A stretch of 64,000 nucleotides of DNA from Nonomuraea indica. GTDB taxonomy: Bacteria > Actinomycetota > Actinomycetes > Streptosporangiales > Streptosporangiaceae. Below the pieces are notes generated by a model. The model made no database searches. It was given only the letters and a program-made list of their open reading frames with translations, and was not told where the DNA came from. The position numbers and the translations under genes are program-made. Location of the stretch: positions 1 through 64,000 of the forward strand of contig NZ_KZ559472.1 in assembly GCF_002850745.1 (NCBI RefSeq), read 5' to 3'. Shown here piece by piece: positions 24,540-33,252 of this stretch (position 1 is the stretch's first letter; each line of letters starts with the position of its first letter).

Positions 24540-25469
24540 ATGATCGCCAGATTCGCCGCGCTGGTGAGGCGCCGGCCGGTGGTGTCGTTCTTCGCACTCG
24601 CGTACCTGTTGTCGTGGGGCTGGTGGGTGCCGATCGGTGTGGCCGGCGGGGTGGTGCGTGGCGGTGACCCCTGGCCGACGCACATGCCCGGCCTGCTCGG
24701 TCCGTTGCTGGCGGCGGTCGCCGTCACCGCCGTCACGGGTGGGCGGGCGGCCGTAGGTGCGTACCTTCGCCGGTTGTGCCGGTGGCGGGCCGATCGGCGC
24801 GCCACGCTGATGGCCTTCAGCCCGCTGGCCATGCTGGCGGCGGGACTCGTCGCGATCCTGCTGATCGAGCAGGACGTGCCGCCCTGGCCGGAGTACTTCG
24901 TGATCAGCGGCCTGCCTTCGTCGGTGCTGCCGATGCTCGCGGGCCTGATCGTTCTCAATGGGTTCGGCGAGGAGGGCGGCTGGCGCGGGTTCGCCCAGGA
25001 ACACCTGCAGCGTCGCCACGGGCCGGTACGGGCCGCGGTGATCACGGCGCTGGCCTGGGCCGGCTGGCACGCCCCGCTGTTCGTCATTCTGGCCAGTTTC
25101 CGCGGGTTCGACCCGCTCGTACTGCCAGGGTTCTTCCTCGGAATGGCCGCAGGGGCGTTCGTACTGGCGCAGGTCTACAACACCGCCGGGGGCGGTGTCG
25201 CCGCGGCGGCGTGCTGGCATGTCACCTACAACCTCGCCTCGGCGACGGCCGCCGCGTCGGGGACCCTCGCGGCCATCACCACCACGGTCGTCATGGTGTG
25301 GGCGGCGATCCTCCTCGTCATGGCCTACCGGGCGGCTCGCCGCCGAGCGCCCTCACCGCTGCTCGGCGGCCGGTCGATCCGACCGGACGACGTCGATGAC
25401 GTCTTCCCCGTTCCACGCGGCCGGCCACCCGACGCCGTGCCTGGAGGCCTCGGCAAGGGCGGCGGCTGA
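24540..25469 (+). CDS. CPBP-family intramembrane metalloprotease
   Basis: 309 residues. ATG at 24540 is preceded by TGTAAT six bases upstream, suggesting a leaderless transcript. About eight hydrophobic segments. CPBP motifs are visible: EEGGWRGF (E144, E145), GWHAPLF (H177) and CWHVTYNLAS (H227). Known: CPBP (CAAX protease/bacteriocin-processing) proteins cleave peptides in the membrane or protect against bacteriocins. The C-terminal 35 residues are hydrophilic and variable. No obvious substrate peptide is seen nearby. Confidence 0.88.
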   Translation: MIARFAALVRRRPVVSFFALAYLLSWGWWVPIGVAGGVVRGGDPWPTHMPGLLGPLLAAVAVTAVTGGRAAVGAYLRRLCRWRADRRATLMAFSPLAMLAAGLVAILLIEQDVPPWPEYFVISGLPSSVLPMLAGLIVLNGFGEEGGWRGFAQEHLQRRHGPVRAAVITALAWAGWHAPLFVILASFRGFDPLVLPGFFLGMAAGAFVLAQVYNTAGGGVAAAACWHVTYNLASATAAASGTLAAITTTVVMVWAAILLVMAYRAARRRAPSPLLGGRSIRPDDVDDVFPVPRGRPPDAVPGGLGKGGG

Positions 25470-25579
25470 AACCTGGGCGGCCTACAGTGGACGGAGGGAA
25501 TGGTCGACGGCCTGCGGCCGCATCGGCCGATCGGGTAGCCGCTCACCACCTTCGTCACGCCTCACCCACAGGACCGGAC

Positions 25580-26992
25580 ATGATCGATGTCCTTGTCATC
25601 GGCGCCGGACCGGCAGGCGCCTTCGCGGCCCATCGCGCCGCGGGCCTCGGCGCTCGCACCGCTCTGGTGGCCCGCGAGGAGTTCGGCGGAATGGCCGCCA
25701 ACGACGGCCCCGTGCCGGTCCGCACCCTCGCCCACGCGGCCCGGCTGTTGCGGGAGGCCCGCCAGCTCGACCGCTACGGCATCGCGGCGGACGGGTTCCG
25801 CCTGGACTATCCGCGGCTTCTCGACCGGGTGGACGAGGTCGTCCACGACATCCGGACGCACTCGGCTCTGCGTGACCGCATCGACGGCCTCGGCGTGCAG
25901 GTCCATGAGCATGCCGGAACGACCCGGTTCGTCGATCCGTACACGGTCGAGACCAGTCGTGGGCTGCGACTCCAGGCCACGAAGATCATCCTGTGCACGG
26001 GAGGCGTCAGCCGGCCACTCGTCGTGCCGGGGGCCGAGCTGACCCACACCCACAGCGATGCCTGGACGCTGCGCGAGGTCCCTCCGTCCATGCTGGTGAT
26101 CGGCGGGGGCGCGACGGGACTGCAGGTGGCCTCCGTCTTCACCGCCTTCGGCTCACGCGTCCAGCTCTTCCAGACCGGGCCCCGCATCCTCCCGTCGGAG
26201 GACGCCGACGTCTCCGCGGCGGTGACGGCGGCGTTCCGTGAGCACGGCATGGTGGTGCGGGACGAGCTCGACGCGGTCCGGTCCTTCGAGAAAGCGCCTG
26301 ACGGCGTGCGCATGCGTTTCATCCAGAACGGCACGCTTGACAGCGCCGAGGCGGCCCTGGCCATCGTGGCCATCGGCTGGTCCGCTGACACGGCGGGACT
26401 CGACCTTCCCGCGGCCGGCGTCGAGACCGACGAACGCGGATTCGTGCGCGTCGACGCCTACCAGCGGACCTCCGTCCCGCACGTCTTCGCCGCAGGCGAC
26501 GTCACCGGCCGGCTCATGCTGGTTCCGCAGGCGGCCCAGTCCGGGTTCGTGGCGGCGACGAACGCGGTACGGGGCCCGGAACTTCCGCTGTGGGACCAGA
26601 TCAGCCCCGTCGGCAGCTTCACCGATCCCGAGTACGCCGGGGTGGGCCTGACCGAGACGCAGGCTCGCCAGGAGCACGACGTGATCGCGGCGACCGTCCG
26701 GCTCGATGCCGCCGCGCGTCCCATCATCGACGGCCGGACCACCGGATTCTGCAAGCTCGTCGTCGACCGGGCCTCCCAGCGGATCCTCGGCTGCCACGTC
26801 GTGGGCGAGCGGGCCGTGGAGACGACCCAGCTGGCCGCCGTGGCGATGGCGGCTCGCATGCCGGTCCGGGAACTCGCCCGTATTCCCCTCTCGTTTCCCA
26901 CGTACTCCGCGATCGTGGGTCGCGCCGCGTACGTCGCCCTCTGCCACCTGAGCCCGGACGCGGACGGATCTCCGTACGAGCCGCCCTGCTGA
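25580..26992 (+). CDS. Pyridine nucleotide-disulfide oxidoreductase-like flavoprotein lacking the disulfide
   Basis: 470 residues. FAD motif VLVIGAGPAGAFAAHRAA at the N-terminus, NAD(P) motif MLVIGGGATGLQVAS in the middle, HVFAAGDVTG for FAD, and the dimerisation domain at the end. The region that carries CxxxxC in lipoamide dehydrogenase and mercuric reductase reads FGGMAANDGPVPVRTL, so both cysteines are gone. The C-terminal His-Glu base is also gone (LSFPTYSAI). The enzyme therefore cannot run the usual dithiol cycle; it may act as a diaphorase or transfer hydride directly. The substrate is unknown. Lies 117 bases upstream of the DyP cluster. Confidence 0.85.
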   Translation: MIDVLVIGAGPAGAFAAHRAAGLGARTALVAREEFGGMAANDGPVPVRTLAHAARLLREARQLDRYGIAADGFRLDYPRLLDRVDEVVHDIRTHSALRDRIDGLGVQVHEHAGTTRFVDPYTVETSRGLRLQATKIILCTGGVSRPLVVPGAELTHTHSDAWTLREVPPSMLVIGGGATGLQVASVFTAFGSRVQLFQTGPRILPSEDADVSAAVTAAFREHGMVVRDELDAVRSFEKAPDGVRMRFIQNGTLDSAEAALAIVAIGWSADTAGLDLPAAGVETDERGFVRVDAYQRTSVPHVFAAGDVTGRLMLVPQAAQSGFVAATNAVRGPELPLWDQISPVGSFTDPEYAGVGLTETQARQEHDVIAATVRLDAAARPIIDGRTTGFCKLVVDRASQRILGCHVVGERAVETTQLAAVAMAARMPVRELARIPLSFPTYSAIVGRAAYVALCHLSPDADGSPYEPPC

Positions 26993-27109
26993 CGTCCTGC
27001 GATCCGCGGCCGGGCACGGGCTGTCTCTCGGCGCCGCATCGTGGGACAATGGCCCGAGTCAGGCCGCTTCAGTCTCCCCCCTCGACCAGGACGATGGAGA
27101 GGGACGGCC

Positions 27110-27643
27110 ATGGAGATCAAGCCGCAGGCGGTCGTCATCCCGAAGGAGACCGACCAGCTGGAGCAGGGCAAGTACGGCCCCGTCTACCCGCGAACCCCTG
27201 CGTGTTACGGCTTCACCATCATCGCGGGCGTCAAGCCCGGCCGGGCGGACGCCATGCGGGAGTACGGCTACACGCTCGCCAGGGCGCTGGAAGGCGATCC
27301 GTACCTCCTCGCGCCGCTCAAGCTGCACTACCTGCGCTGGGTGCTCTTCGACGACGACACACGCTTCATGTACCAGGGGATCTTCGACACCGATTTCGAC
27401 AAGTACACCGAGGACGCCATCGCCCTGTTCAGCAAGGCGGGGGTGAGTACGGCCTTCGAGAACCTCGAAGGTTTCCCCGAGGACTGGAGGACCAACCCCG
27501 AGGCGTTCATCAGGTTCGTCCGCGAGCACCACTGCCCGAGCTTCATCGAGTACGGCGAGTACCCGTACGTCACCGCGGACGAGATCAAGAAGGCCCTCCG
27601 GATCAAGAGCTCCCTGTCGGAGATGCTCGACCAACTGCAGTGA
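27110..27643 (+). CDS. Unrecognised DyP-cluster protein, possible dimeric alpha+beta barrel
   Basis: 177 residues, ATG with GAGAGGGA upstream. No signal peptide or membrane segment. The middle (YGFTIIAGVKPGRADAMREY, then LHYLRWVLFDDDTRFMYQG) looks like a ferredoxin-like half-domain of the kind found in DyP and chlorite dismutase folds. This is a fold-level impression only. No metal- or haem-binding motif is evident. It starts a tight run with the next two genes (28- and 22-base gaps), so it probably works with the peroxidase as partner or substrate handler (inference). Confidence 0.75.
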   Translation: MEIKPQAVVIPKETDQLEQGKYGPVYPRTPACYGFTIIAGVKPGRADAMREYGYTLARALEGDPYLLAPLKLHYLRWVLFDDDTRFMYQGIFDTDFDKYTEDAIALFSKAGVSTAFENLEGFPEDWRTNPEAFIRFVREHHCPSFIEYGEYPYVTADEIKKALRIKSSLSEMLDQLQ

Positions 27644-27671
27644 CACCCGCCGACGCCATCCGGAGGACGAG

Positions 27672-28688
27672 ATGAGCGATTTCAGAACGGCGCGCACCTA
27701 CAACCAGAACCACGTGCCGCGCCCGTACACGCCCGGCCGGCGGCGGTTGAGCATCTACGTCGCCTGGAGCTATCCCGCCGAGGCGGGCATGGACGTGGCC
27801 CAACTGGACAACCGGTTCTCCACGATGACCGAGGTGCGCCGCGTGACCTGGCCGGCGTACGAGGACCCGAAATGGTCCGATCCGCTGCGCTTCCAGCAGG
27901 GCATCGCGGGCGGGCTGGAACTGTTCTTCTGGGGCTGGCTGCCTTTCCAGCAGTTCGTCCAGGAGGCCACCGGACACCCCGTGCCGGTGTATCAGCGCGT
28001 CGACCAGGCCGGATTCCACACGCCCCTGGACGAGAGGGTGCTGGCCGACACCGACACCGTGTTCGTGTGGGGACTGGACCACATGATCACCGGTCAGGAC
28101 GCCACGCCCGGCGAGATCGAGGCGGTGCGCGACTTCCTCACCCGCGAAGGCGCCTGCCTGGCCCTGGGGCCGCATCACGACGTCGGCGCATCGGACGACA
28201 TGGCGGTGCGCGACATGGAGTATCGCCACCACGGTGACGCGCTGGTGCCCCGCCAGCAACGCTTCGGCAGGTACACCCGATCACTGATGGCAGGTCTGGG
28301 GGTGCCCGTGGAGAACCGCTACGGGCTCCGTCCGGCGGTGACGGACGGGAACAGGAGCGCTCCGCTGTCCATCGCCCGCGACCTGGACACCAAGGGCTGG
28401 CTGGAAGGGGTCTCCAGCTTCAACTTCCACATGCACCTGCCCCACTACGCCGTGACCACCGACGACCCGGACGTCGTCCACGTGCTGGGCAGGCAGCCGA
28501 TCGACATGTCGAGGCCACACCCGTTCACCGAGGCCGGGAACACCGAGTTCAACATGTTCCTGTGGATGCCGCCCGGCGGCGACCGGGCCGGTGATGTGAT
28601 CTTCGCCGACACCACGATCTTCAGCTCGCTGTTCGGCGTCGACGAGAGCCTGCGCGTCTTCTGGAACAACATCGTCTCGGCGAAGTAG
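27672..28688 (+). CDS. Unrecognised DyP-cluster protein, ThuA/amidotransferase-like region
   Basis: 338 residues, ATG preceded by GGAGGACGAG. Contains a Rossmann-like central stretch (TDTVFVWGLDHMITGQDATP, EIEAVRDFLTREGACLALGP) reminiscent of ThuA/class I amidotransferase-like folds, followed by histidine-rich pieces (GPHHDVGASDD, YRHHGD, FNFHMHLPHYAV) that could bind metal. No signal peptide. I do not recognise the family. Adjacent to the peroxidase gene with a 22-base gap, so co-translation and shared function are likely. Confidence 0.75.
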   Translation: MSDFRTARTYNQNHVPRPYTPGRRRLSIYVAWSYPAEAGMDVAQLDNRFSTMTEVRRVTWPAYEDPKWSDPLRFQQGIAGGLELFFWGWLPFQQFVQEATGHPVPVYQRVDQAGFHTPLDERVLADTDTVFVWGLDHMITGQDATPGEIEAVRDFLTREGACLALGPHHDVGASDDMAVRDMEYRHHGDALVPRQQRFGRYTRSLMAGLGVPVENRYGLRPAVTDGNRSAPLSIARDLDTKGWLEGVSSFNFHMHLPHYAVTTDDPDVVHVLGRQPIDMSRPHPFTEAGNTEFNMFLWMPPGGDRAGDVIFADTTIFSSLFGVDESLRVFWNNIVSAK

Positions 28689-28710
28689 CGAGCAAGGAGG
28701 CGGGACCACG

Positions 28711-30045
28711 GTGAGTGAGCACACCCTCGTCAAGCTTGAGCTCGACGACATCCAGCGCGGGGTCCTCAGCCCGCGGCCGACGCCGTACGCCGCGACGTAC
28801 ATCCTGTTCCGGATCGACGACCGCCACCACGGGCGGGAGCTGATGCGCCGCGTCAGCGCCGTGGTGACCTCGGCCGCCGACACGGTGAGCCCGCTCGGCG
28901 AGACATGGGTCAGCGTCGCGCTCACCTACCACGGGCTCAAGGCTCTGGGGGTTCCGCAGGAGTCGCTGGACACCTTCGCGTGGGAGTTCCGGCAGGGCAT
29001 GGCCGCCCGGGCCAACGTGCTCGGCGACGTCGGCGAGAGCAGTCCGGCCCACTGGGAGCCCCCGCTCGGCACACCCGACGTCCATGTGGTGCTGGTGGCG
29101 CTGGCACCCGACAGCACGCGGCTGGAGGCCGCCGTCGAGCGCGCCCGACCGGCCTACGACGCCCTGCCCGGCGTGACGGCGATCTGGCGGCAGAACTGCC
29201 ACGCGCTGCCCACCGAGACCGAACCGTTCGGCTTCCGCGACGGCATCAGCCACCCGGCCGTCGAGGGCAGCGGCATCGCCGGGTCCAACAAGCTGGAGAC
29301 GCCGCTCAAGGCAGGCGAATTCGTGCTCGGCTACCCTGACGAGCTCGGCGGCGTCCAGACCCTGCGGCCCGAGCTGCTCGGACGCAACGGCACCTACGTG
29401 GTCTTCCGCAAGCTCCACCAGCGTGTCGCCCTGTTCCGGCGTTACCTGAGGGACAACGCCTCGGGGCCCGAAGACGAGGAACTCCTGTCAGCGAAGATCA
29501 TGGGCCGCTGGCGCAGCGGCGCGCCGCTGGCGCTCTGCCCGCTGCACGACGACCCCGACCTGGGCGCCGACCCGTACCGCAACAACACCTTCCTGTTCCA
29601 GGAGGACGATCCGGCCGGCTTCGCCACTCCGGGCGGCAGCCACGTCCGCCGGGGGAACCCGCGGGACGCGGCGGTGGCGGGGGTGGCGAGACTGCACAGG
29701 ATGATCAGGCGGGGCACCGCGTACGGCCCGCTGCTGCCCGAGGGCGTCATGGAGGACGACGGCGCCGACCGTGGGCTGATGTTCGCCTTCGTCGGAGCGC
29801 ACCTGGGGCGGCAGTTCGAGTTCGTCCAGTCGGAATGGATGAACAGCGGCGTCTTCTTCGGCGCGGACGACGCCAGGGATCCCGTCGTCGGCTCCGCCGA
29901 CGGCTCCGGCGACTTCACCATTCCCCGGCGTCCGGTACGGCGCCGCCTGCTCGCGCTGCCGCGGTTCGTCGTCACGCGCGGCGGCGAATACTGCTTCATG
30001 CCAGGACTGACCGCGCTGCGCTGGCTCGGCGACCTCGAAGGCTGA
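28711..30045 (+). CDS. Dye-decolourising (DyP-type) haem peroxidase
   Basis: 444 residues, GTG with AAGGAGG upstream. The DyP signature GFRDG is at 174-178 (D177 as acid-base residue), and the probable proximal haem ligand is H311 in GSHVRRGNPRD. The length exceeds short type B enzymes and fits the longer C/D (class V) group. No Tat or Sec signal, so cytosolic or encapsulated. Known: DyPs oxidise dyes, lignin-like phenols and porphyrins with peroxide. Genes for two unknown proteins precede it and a BASS transporter gene follows 67 bases later, giving a small oxidative pathway whose substrate is unknown. No encapsulin gene is seen. Confidence 0.92.
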   Translation: MSEHTLVKLELDDIQRGVLSPRPTPYAATYILFRIDDRHHGRELMRRVSAVVTSAADTVSPLGETWVSVALTYHGLKALGVPQESLDTFAWEFRQGMAARANVLGDVGESSPAHWEPPLGTPDVHVVLVALAPDSTRLEAAVERARPAYDALPGVTAIWRQNCHALPTETEPFGFRDGISHPAVEGSGIAGSNKLETPLKAGEFVLGYPDELGGVQTLRPELLGRNGTYVVFRKLHQRVALFRRYLRDNASGPEDEELLSAKIMGRWRSGAPLALCPLHDDPDLGADPYRNNTFLFQEDDPAGFATPGGSHVRRGNPRDAAVAGVARLHRMIRRGTAYGPLLPEGVMEDDGADRGLMFAFVGAHLGRQFEFVQSEWMNSGVFFGADDARDPVVGSADGSGDFTIPRRPVRRRLLALPRFVVTRGGEYCFMPGLTALRWLGDLEG

Positions 30046-30112
30046 GCGCGGCCCGGCCGGACTGTGCCTGGCCGACGCTCGACACCCTCTGGCACGACGA
30101 CCGGGGATTCAC

Positions 30113-31003
30113 ATGGGCACGCTGCAGTCGCTGTTCAACGCCGTCACCGTCATCTTCATCGCGGCCACCATGTTCACCGCCGGCCTCGGAGCGACGCTGC
30201 CGTCCCTGCGCGCCGTCCTCTCGAACGTCCCGCTGCTGGTCCTGGTCCTCCTGGCCAACCTGGTGGTCGTCCCGCTCCTCGCCTGGGGCATCGCCGCGCT
30301 GTTCGCCCTGCCCGAGGCGGCGTTCATCGCGCTGCTCCTGACGGCGTCCTCGCCCGGCGGGCCGTTCGGAGCGAAACTCGGCATGGTCCAGAACGGCGAC
30401 GTGGTCGCGGGTGCGGCGGTCCAGGTGCTGCTGGCCGCCATCGGCAGCATCACCTTCGGTCCGACGGTGAACGTCATCCTCGAGGCGGCGGACGTGGGAG
30501 GCGAGGTCTCGCTCGACGTCGCGACGCTGGTGCTCACCGTGGCGGTCCTGCAGCTCGTACCCTTCGCCGTCGGACTGGTCGTCCGGCACTACGCGCCGTC
30601 CGCCGCTCAGTCGTGGCATCCCGTGGCCGCCGCGGTGTCGAACGTGACGTTCCTCGCCGTGCTGGCGGGCATGCTCGTCGGCAACTGGCGTGACGTCGTC
30701 GCGCTGATCGGCTCACGCAGCCTGCTCGCGGGCTTCCTGTTCGCCGTCATCGCCTTCGCTCTCGGCACGGCGCTGGCCACCGGACCGTGGGAGCGCCGCA
30801 CCACCATGGGCGGGATCGCGGCCGTACGCAACGCGGGACCGGCACTCGCCGCGATCGGCCTCGCCTTCGGCAACGAACCGGCCATCCTGGGCGCGCTCGC
30901 GGCCGTCCTGCTGAGCGGTCTGGCCGCGGCCGTGTCCATCGCGGCGGTGCTGAGCCATCGCCGCCGGCAAAAACCCGCCCCGGGGAGGGTTCGTAACCGG
31001 TAA
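30113..31003 (+). CDS. Bile acid:sodium symporter (BASS) family transporter
   Basis: 296 residues with nine or ten hydrophobic segments. N-terminus FNAVTVIFIAATMFTAGLGA and SPGGPFGAKLGMVQNGDV fit the BASS family, with the conserved glycine/asparagine-rich crossing region. Known: bacterial BASS proteins import organic acids by sodium symport. It follows the DyP gene on the same strand, so it may move the DyP pathway substrate or product (inference). Basic tail (HRRRQKPAPGRVRNR) at the cytoplasmic end. Confidence 0.85.
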   Translation: MGTLQSLFNAVTVIFIAATMFTAGLGATLPSLRAVLSNVPLLVLVLLANLVVVPLLAWGIAALFALPEAAFIALLLTASSPGGPFGAKLGMVQNGDVVAGAAVQVLLAAIGSITFGPTVNVILEAADVGGEVSLDVATLVLTVAVLQLVPFAVGLVVRHYAPSAAQSWHPVAAAVSNVTFLAVLAGMLVGNWRDVVALIGSRSLLAGFLFAVIAFALGTALATGPWERRTTMGGIAAVRNAGPALAAIGLAFGNEPAILGALAAVLLSGLAAAVSIAAVLSHRRRQKPAPGRVRNR

Positions 31004-31169
31004 CGACACCTTCCCGACACGCGTGTCCGGGCATCAACCCCCCAGTCCGCTTCGCCGACGAGCACAACCGAAGATCTTCGCCGTTCAGACCATCGGCGCT
31101 CGACCTGCCGGCCGTCTCACCTGCCGGCGTCAACCCCGTCCACGACCCCGCGGAAAGAGCCTGCCCGCC

Positions 31170-31718
31170 ATGAACCACGATCCAGCAGCATCCGACGCCC
31201 CATCCGAAGACGACATCGGCCGGCCCCACGCGCCCATGTCCCCGTTCCTCAGGGACCGGCTCGACGCCGCCACCACCGCGGCCCGCGCGGAACTGGTCAG
31301 CGCGAGCGAGCGAAGAGCAGGACTCCTGCTGTCCTGGGCGGGTGTCGCCTATGGCGTGGTCGTCACCCTCGTCCTCACCGGCCCGGCGCGGTTCCCGGGC
31401 CTCGGGCGCTTCGGCGTCATCGCGGCGCTGATCCTGCTGTCGGCGGCGGTGACGCTCATCCTCATCACCATCCGCCCGCTCTCCGCCGACCGCGGCGGAC
31501 CCAGGATTCTCGCTTATGCCAAGGCGGCCACGCCTGAGAGTCTGATCGAGCAGATGAACGCCGACACAAAGGACTACGACCTCTACCTGGCGACCAGCGC
31601 CCTGGAGATCGCCCGGGTGGCGAGCGTCAAGAACCGTAATCTCCGGTGGTCCGTCGACCTGATCGTGACGGGCATCACCGTCATGACCGTCATGGTCTTC
31701 CTGGAGCGCCTGATCTGA
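31170..31718 (+). CDS. Pycsar-effector (PycTM)-like membrane protein, orphan
   Basis: 182 residues from ATG with GGAAAGAG upstream. After a hydrophilic start, two adjacent membrane segments (about 48-70, GLLLSWAGVAYGVVVTLVL; about 80-103, FGVIAALILLSAAVTLILI) are followed by a soluble helical region (ATPESLIEQMNADTKDYDLY, ALEIARVASVKNRNLRWSVD) and a third hydrophobic segment at the C-terminus. This layout matches the PycTM family. Known: PycTM effectors depolarise the membrane after a cognate PycC cyclase makes cCMP or cUMP during phage infection. No cyclase gene occurs in this window, so it may be an orphan or serve another signal. Confidence 0.7.
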   Translation: MNHDPAASDAPSEDDIGRPHAPMSPFLRDRLDAATTAARAELVSASERRAGLLLSWAGVAYGVVVTLVLTGPARFPGLGRFGVIAALILLSAAVTLILITIRPLSADRGGPRILAYAKAATPESLIEQMNADTKDYDLYLATSALEIARVASVKNRNLRWSVDLIVTGITVMTVMVFLERLI

Positions 31719-32038
31719 AACGATCGCCGGCGGTTCGGCGGGCATTCCGAACGTTGGCCTCCTCCCAGTCCCGGCCGTTTTGTCGGACCGGGCTGCCAGA
31801 CGAGCCAGGGGTACAGGGGTGCGTGCATGGCGGTGACCTTAACCGCTGTGGCCGACATCCTCGCCGTGTCCATGGCGGGCCTTCTGGCAGCACGCGCTCC
31901 CTGTGCTCGGCGCAGGTGACTTCTGACCGGTGAGGCCTTTGCCGTCCGGGTCGAGGGCTTCCACGGGGCAGACGTCCGGAAGCTTCCGAAGCGCCCGCGC
32001 ACGTACGGACGGAACGGGCGAGAGTCCTGGGGAGCGCG
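31719..32038. other. Intergenic region, no supported gene
   Basis: 320 bases between convergent genes. A 30-codon frame at 31827 (MAVTLTAVADILAVSMAGLL) has no ribosome-binding site or known homologue that I recognise. No tRNA, repeat or clear terminator seen. Confidence 0.4.
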
Positions 32039-33187
32039 TCAGGCGTGCCACATGGCGGCGAGTTGCCGGGTGGCGAGTCGGCTGGGTATCGCGCGCAGCA
32101 GGGCGTCGCGCAGCCACGCGGCGGCGCCGGTCTTCGAAATGAGCCGCGACTGCCGGGACGAGGCCAGCATCAGGCGGCTGGTACGGGGGCGGCGCTCGGC
32201 GTCGTAGCGGCGCAGCCGCTCCACGACATCGCCCGGGGTGGCGTCGGCCAGGTGGCGGGTCAGCGCGGCCGCGTCCTCGAACGCCTGGCTGGCGCCCTGG
32301 CCGAGATCGGGGGTCATGGCGTGCGCGGCGTCGCCGAGCAGCGCGATCCGGCCGATCGCGAACGACGGCAGCGGCTCGGCCAGGCAGGCGATCGGGTCGA
32401 CGTAGATGTCGGCGAGCGGGGTGGCCTCGATCAGCGTGCGGACCGCGGGGTGCCAGTCGGTCATCACGGACAGCACCTCCCGGCGCGCCTCCTCGGCCGC
32501 GGGCGGCGCGCCGTGCAGCGCGGAGTCGGTGAACCAGTACAGAACGGTCTCGTCGACGGGGAACAGGCCGAACATCGCCCCGGTGCGCCGGTCGACCATG
32601 ATGCCGGCCAGCAGCTCGGTCACGTCGAGGCCCGCGGGCTTGGGCAGCATGCCGCGCAGGTCGAGGCGGCCGACCCGCCGCAACCCGGGGTGCTGGGGGA
32701 ACAGCTGGGCGCGCAGCCTGCTGCCGATGCCGTCGGCCACGACCACGGCGTCGGCCCGGGTGGACGGCCCGTCGGCGCCGATCACTGTCACCCCGGTGTC
32801 GTCTGGCTCCAGCCGCTGAACGGGCGTCGCGGTGTGCACCAGCTCGGCGGGCAGCGGGGCACGCAGCGCCCGGTGCAGCTCGGCCCGGCTCACGGTCACC
32901 GCCGTGCCGATCTGCGCCTGCGCCTGGACGGCGTCGGTGACCAGCAGCGGCCGTCCGCGCCAGTCCCGGAGCCCGCCGGTGACGGCGGGCATGGCCGTGC
33001 CGCTGATGCAGTCGCCCAGCCCCAGCTCGCGCAGGGCACGTGCGCCGTTGGGCATGACGACGACGGCGGTGCCTGCCTCCCGGAGCTCGGCGCCGCGTTC
33101 GTACAGCGTCACCTCGTGACCCCGGCGGTGCAGCCCGACCGCGGCCGACACCCCGCCCAAGCCGGCACCTACCACTGCGACCCGCAT
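32039..33187 (-). CDS. FAD-dependent aromatic monooxygenase
   Basis: 382 residues from ATG at 33187, chosen for GAGGAG just upstream. The FAD-binding GxGxxG (VAVVGAGLGGVSAAVGLHRR) opens the protein, with a DG-type motif (VVVADGIGSRLRAQLFP) and the second FAD motif GDAAHAMTPDLGQGASQAFE. Known: this PHBH-like class hydroxylates aromatic substrates using NAD(P)H and oxygen. It diverges from a TetR-family gene with 65 bases between, the usual regulator-target layout. The substrate is unknown: polyketide, antibiotic or phenolic compounds are possible. Confidence 0.9.
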   Translation of the reverse strand: MRVAVVGAGLGGVSAAVGLHRRGHEVTLYERGAELREAGTAVVVMPNGARALRELGLGDCISGTAMPAVTGGLRDWRGRPLLVTDAVQAQAQIGTAVTVSRAELHRALRAPLPAELVHTATPVQRLEPDDTGVTVIGADGPSTRADAVVVADGIGSRLRAQLFPQHPGLRRVGRLDLRGMLPKPAGLDVTELLAGIMVDRRTGAMFGLFPVDETVLYWFTDSALHGAPPAAEEARREVLSVMTDWHPAVRTLIEATPLADIYVDPIACLAEPLPSFAIGRIALLGDAAHAMTPDLGQGASQAFEDAAALTRHLADATPGDVVERLRRYDAERRPRTSRLMLASSRQSRLISKTGAAAWLRDALLRAIPSRLATRQLAAMWHA

Positions 33188-33213
33188 GGCGCTCCTCGAT
33201 CCCACGTACCACT

Positions 33214-33221
33214 ACGATCGT
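33214..33221. promoter_or_regulatory. Candidate TetR operator core
   Basis: ACGATCGT, an eight-base perfect palindrome in the 65-base gap between the divergent monooxygenase and TetR genes, flanked by ACTAC repeats on both sides. The position fits an operator shared by both promoters; assignment is inference. Confidence 0.35.
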
Positions 33222-33252
33222 TCTACTACGGAAACTGTCTTACCATGGTCGC

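Noticed and set aside
31827..31919. Small 30-codon frame after the PycTM gene
   Set aside because: Could be a short peptide, but no ribosome site or family support; chance open frames of this size are common at this GC.
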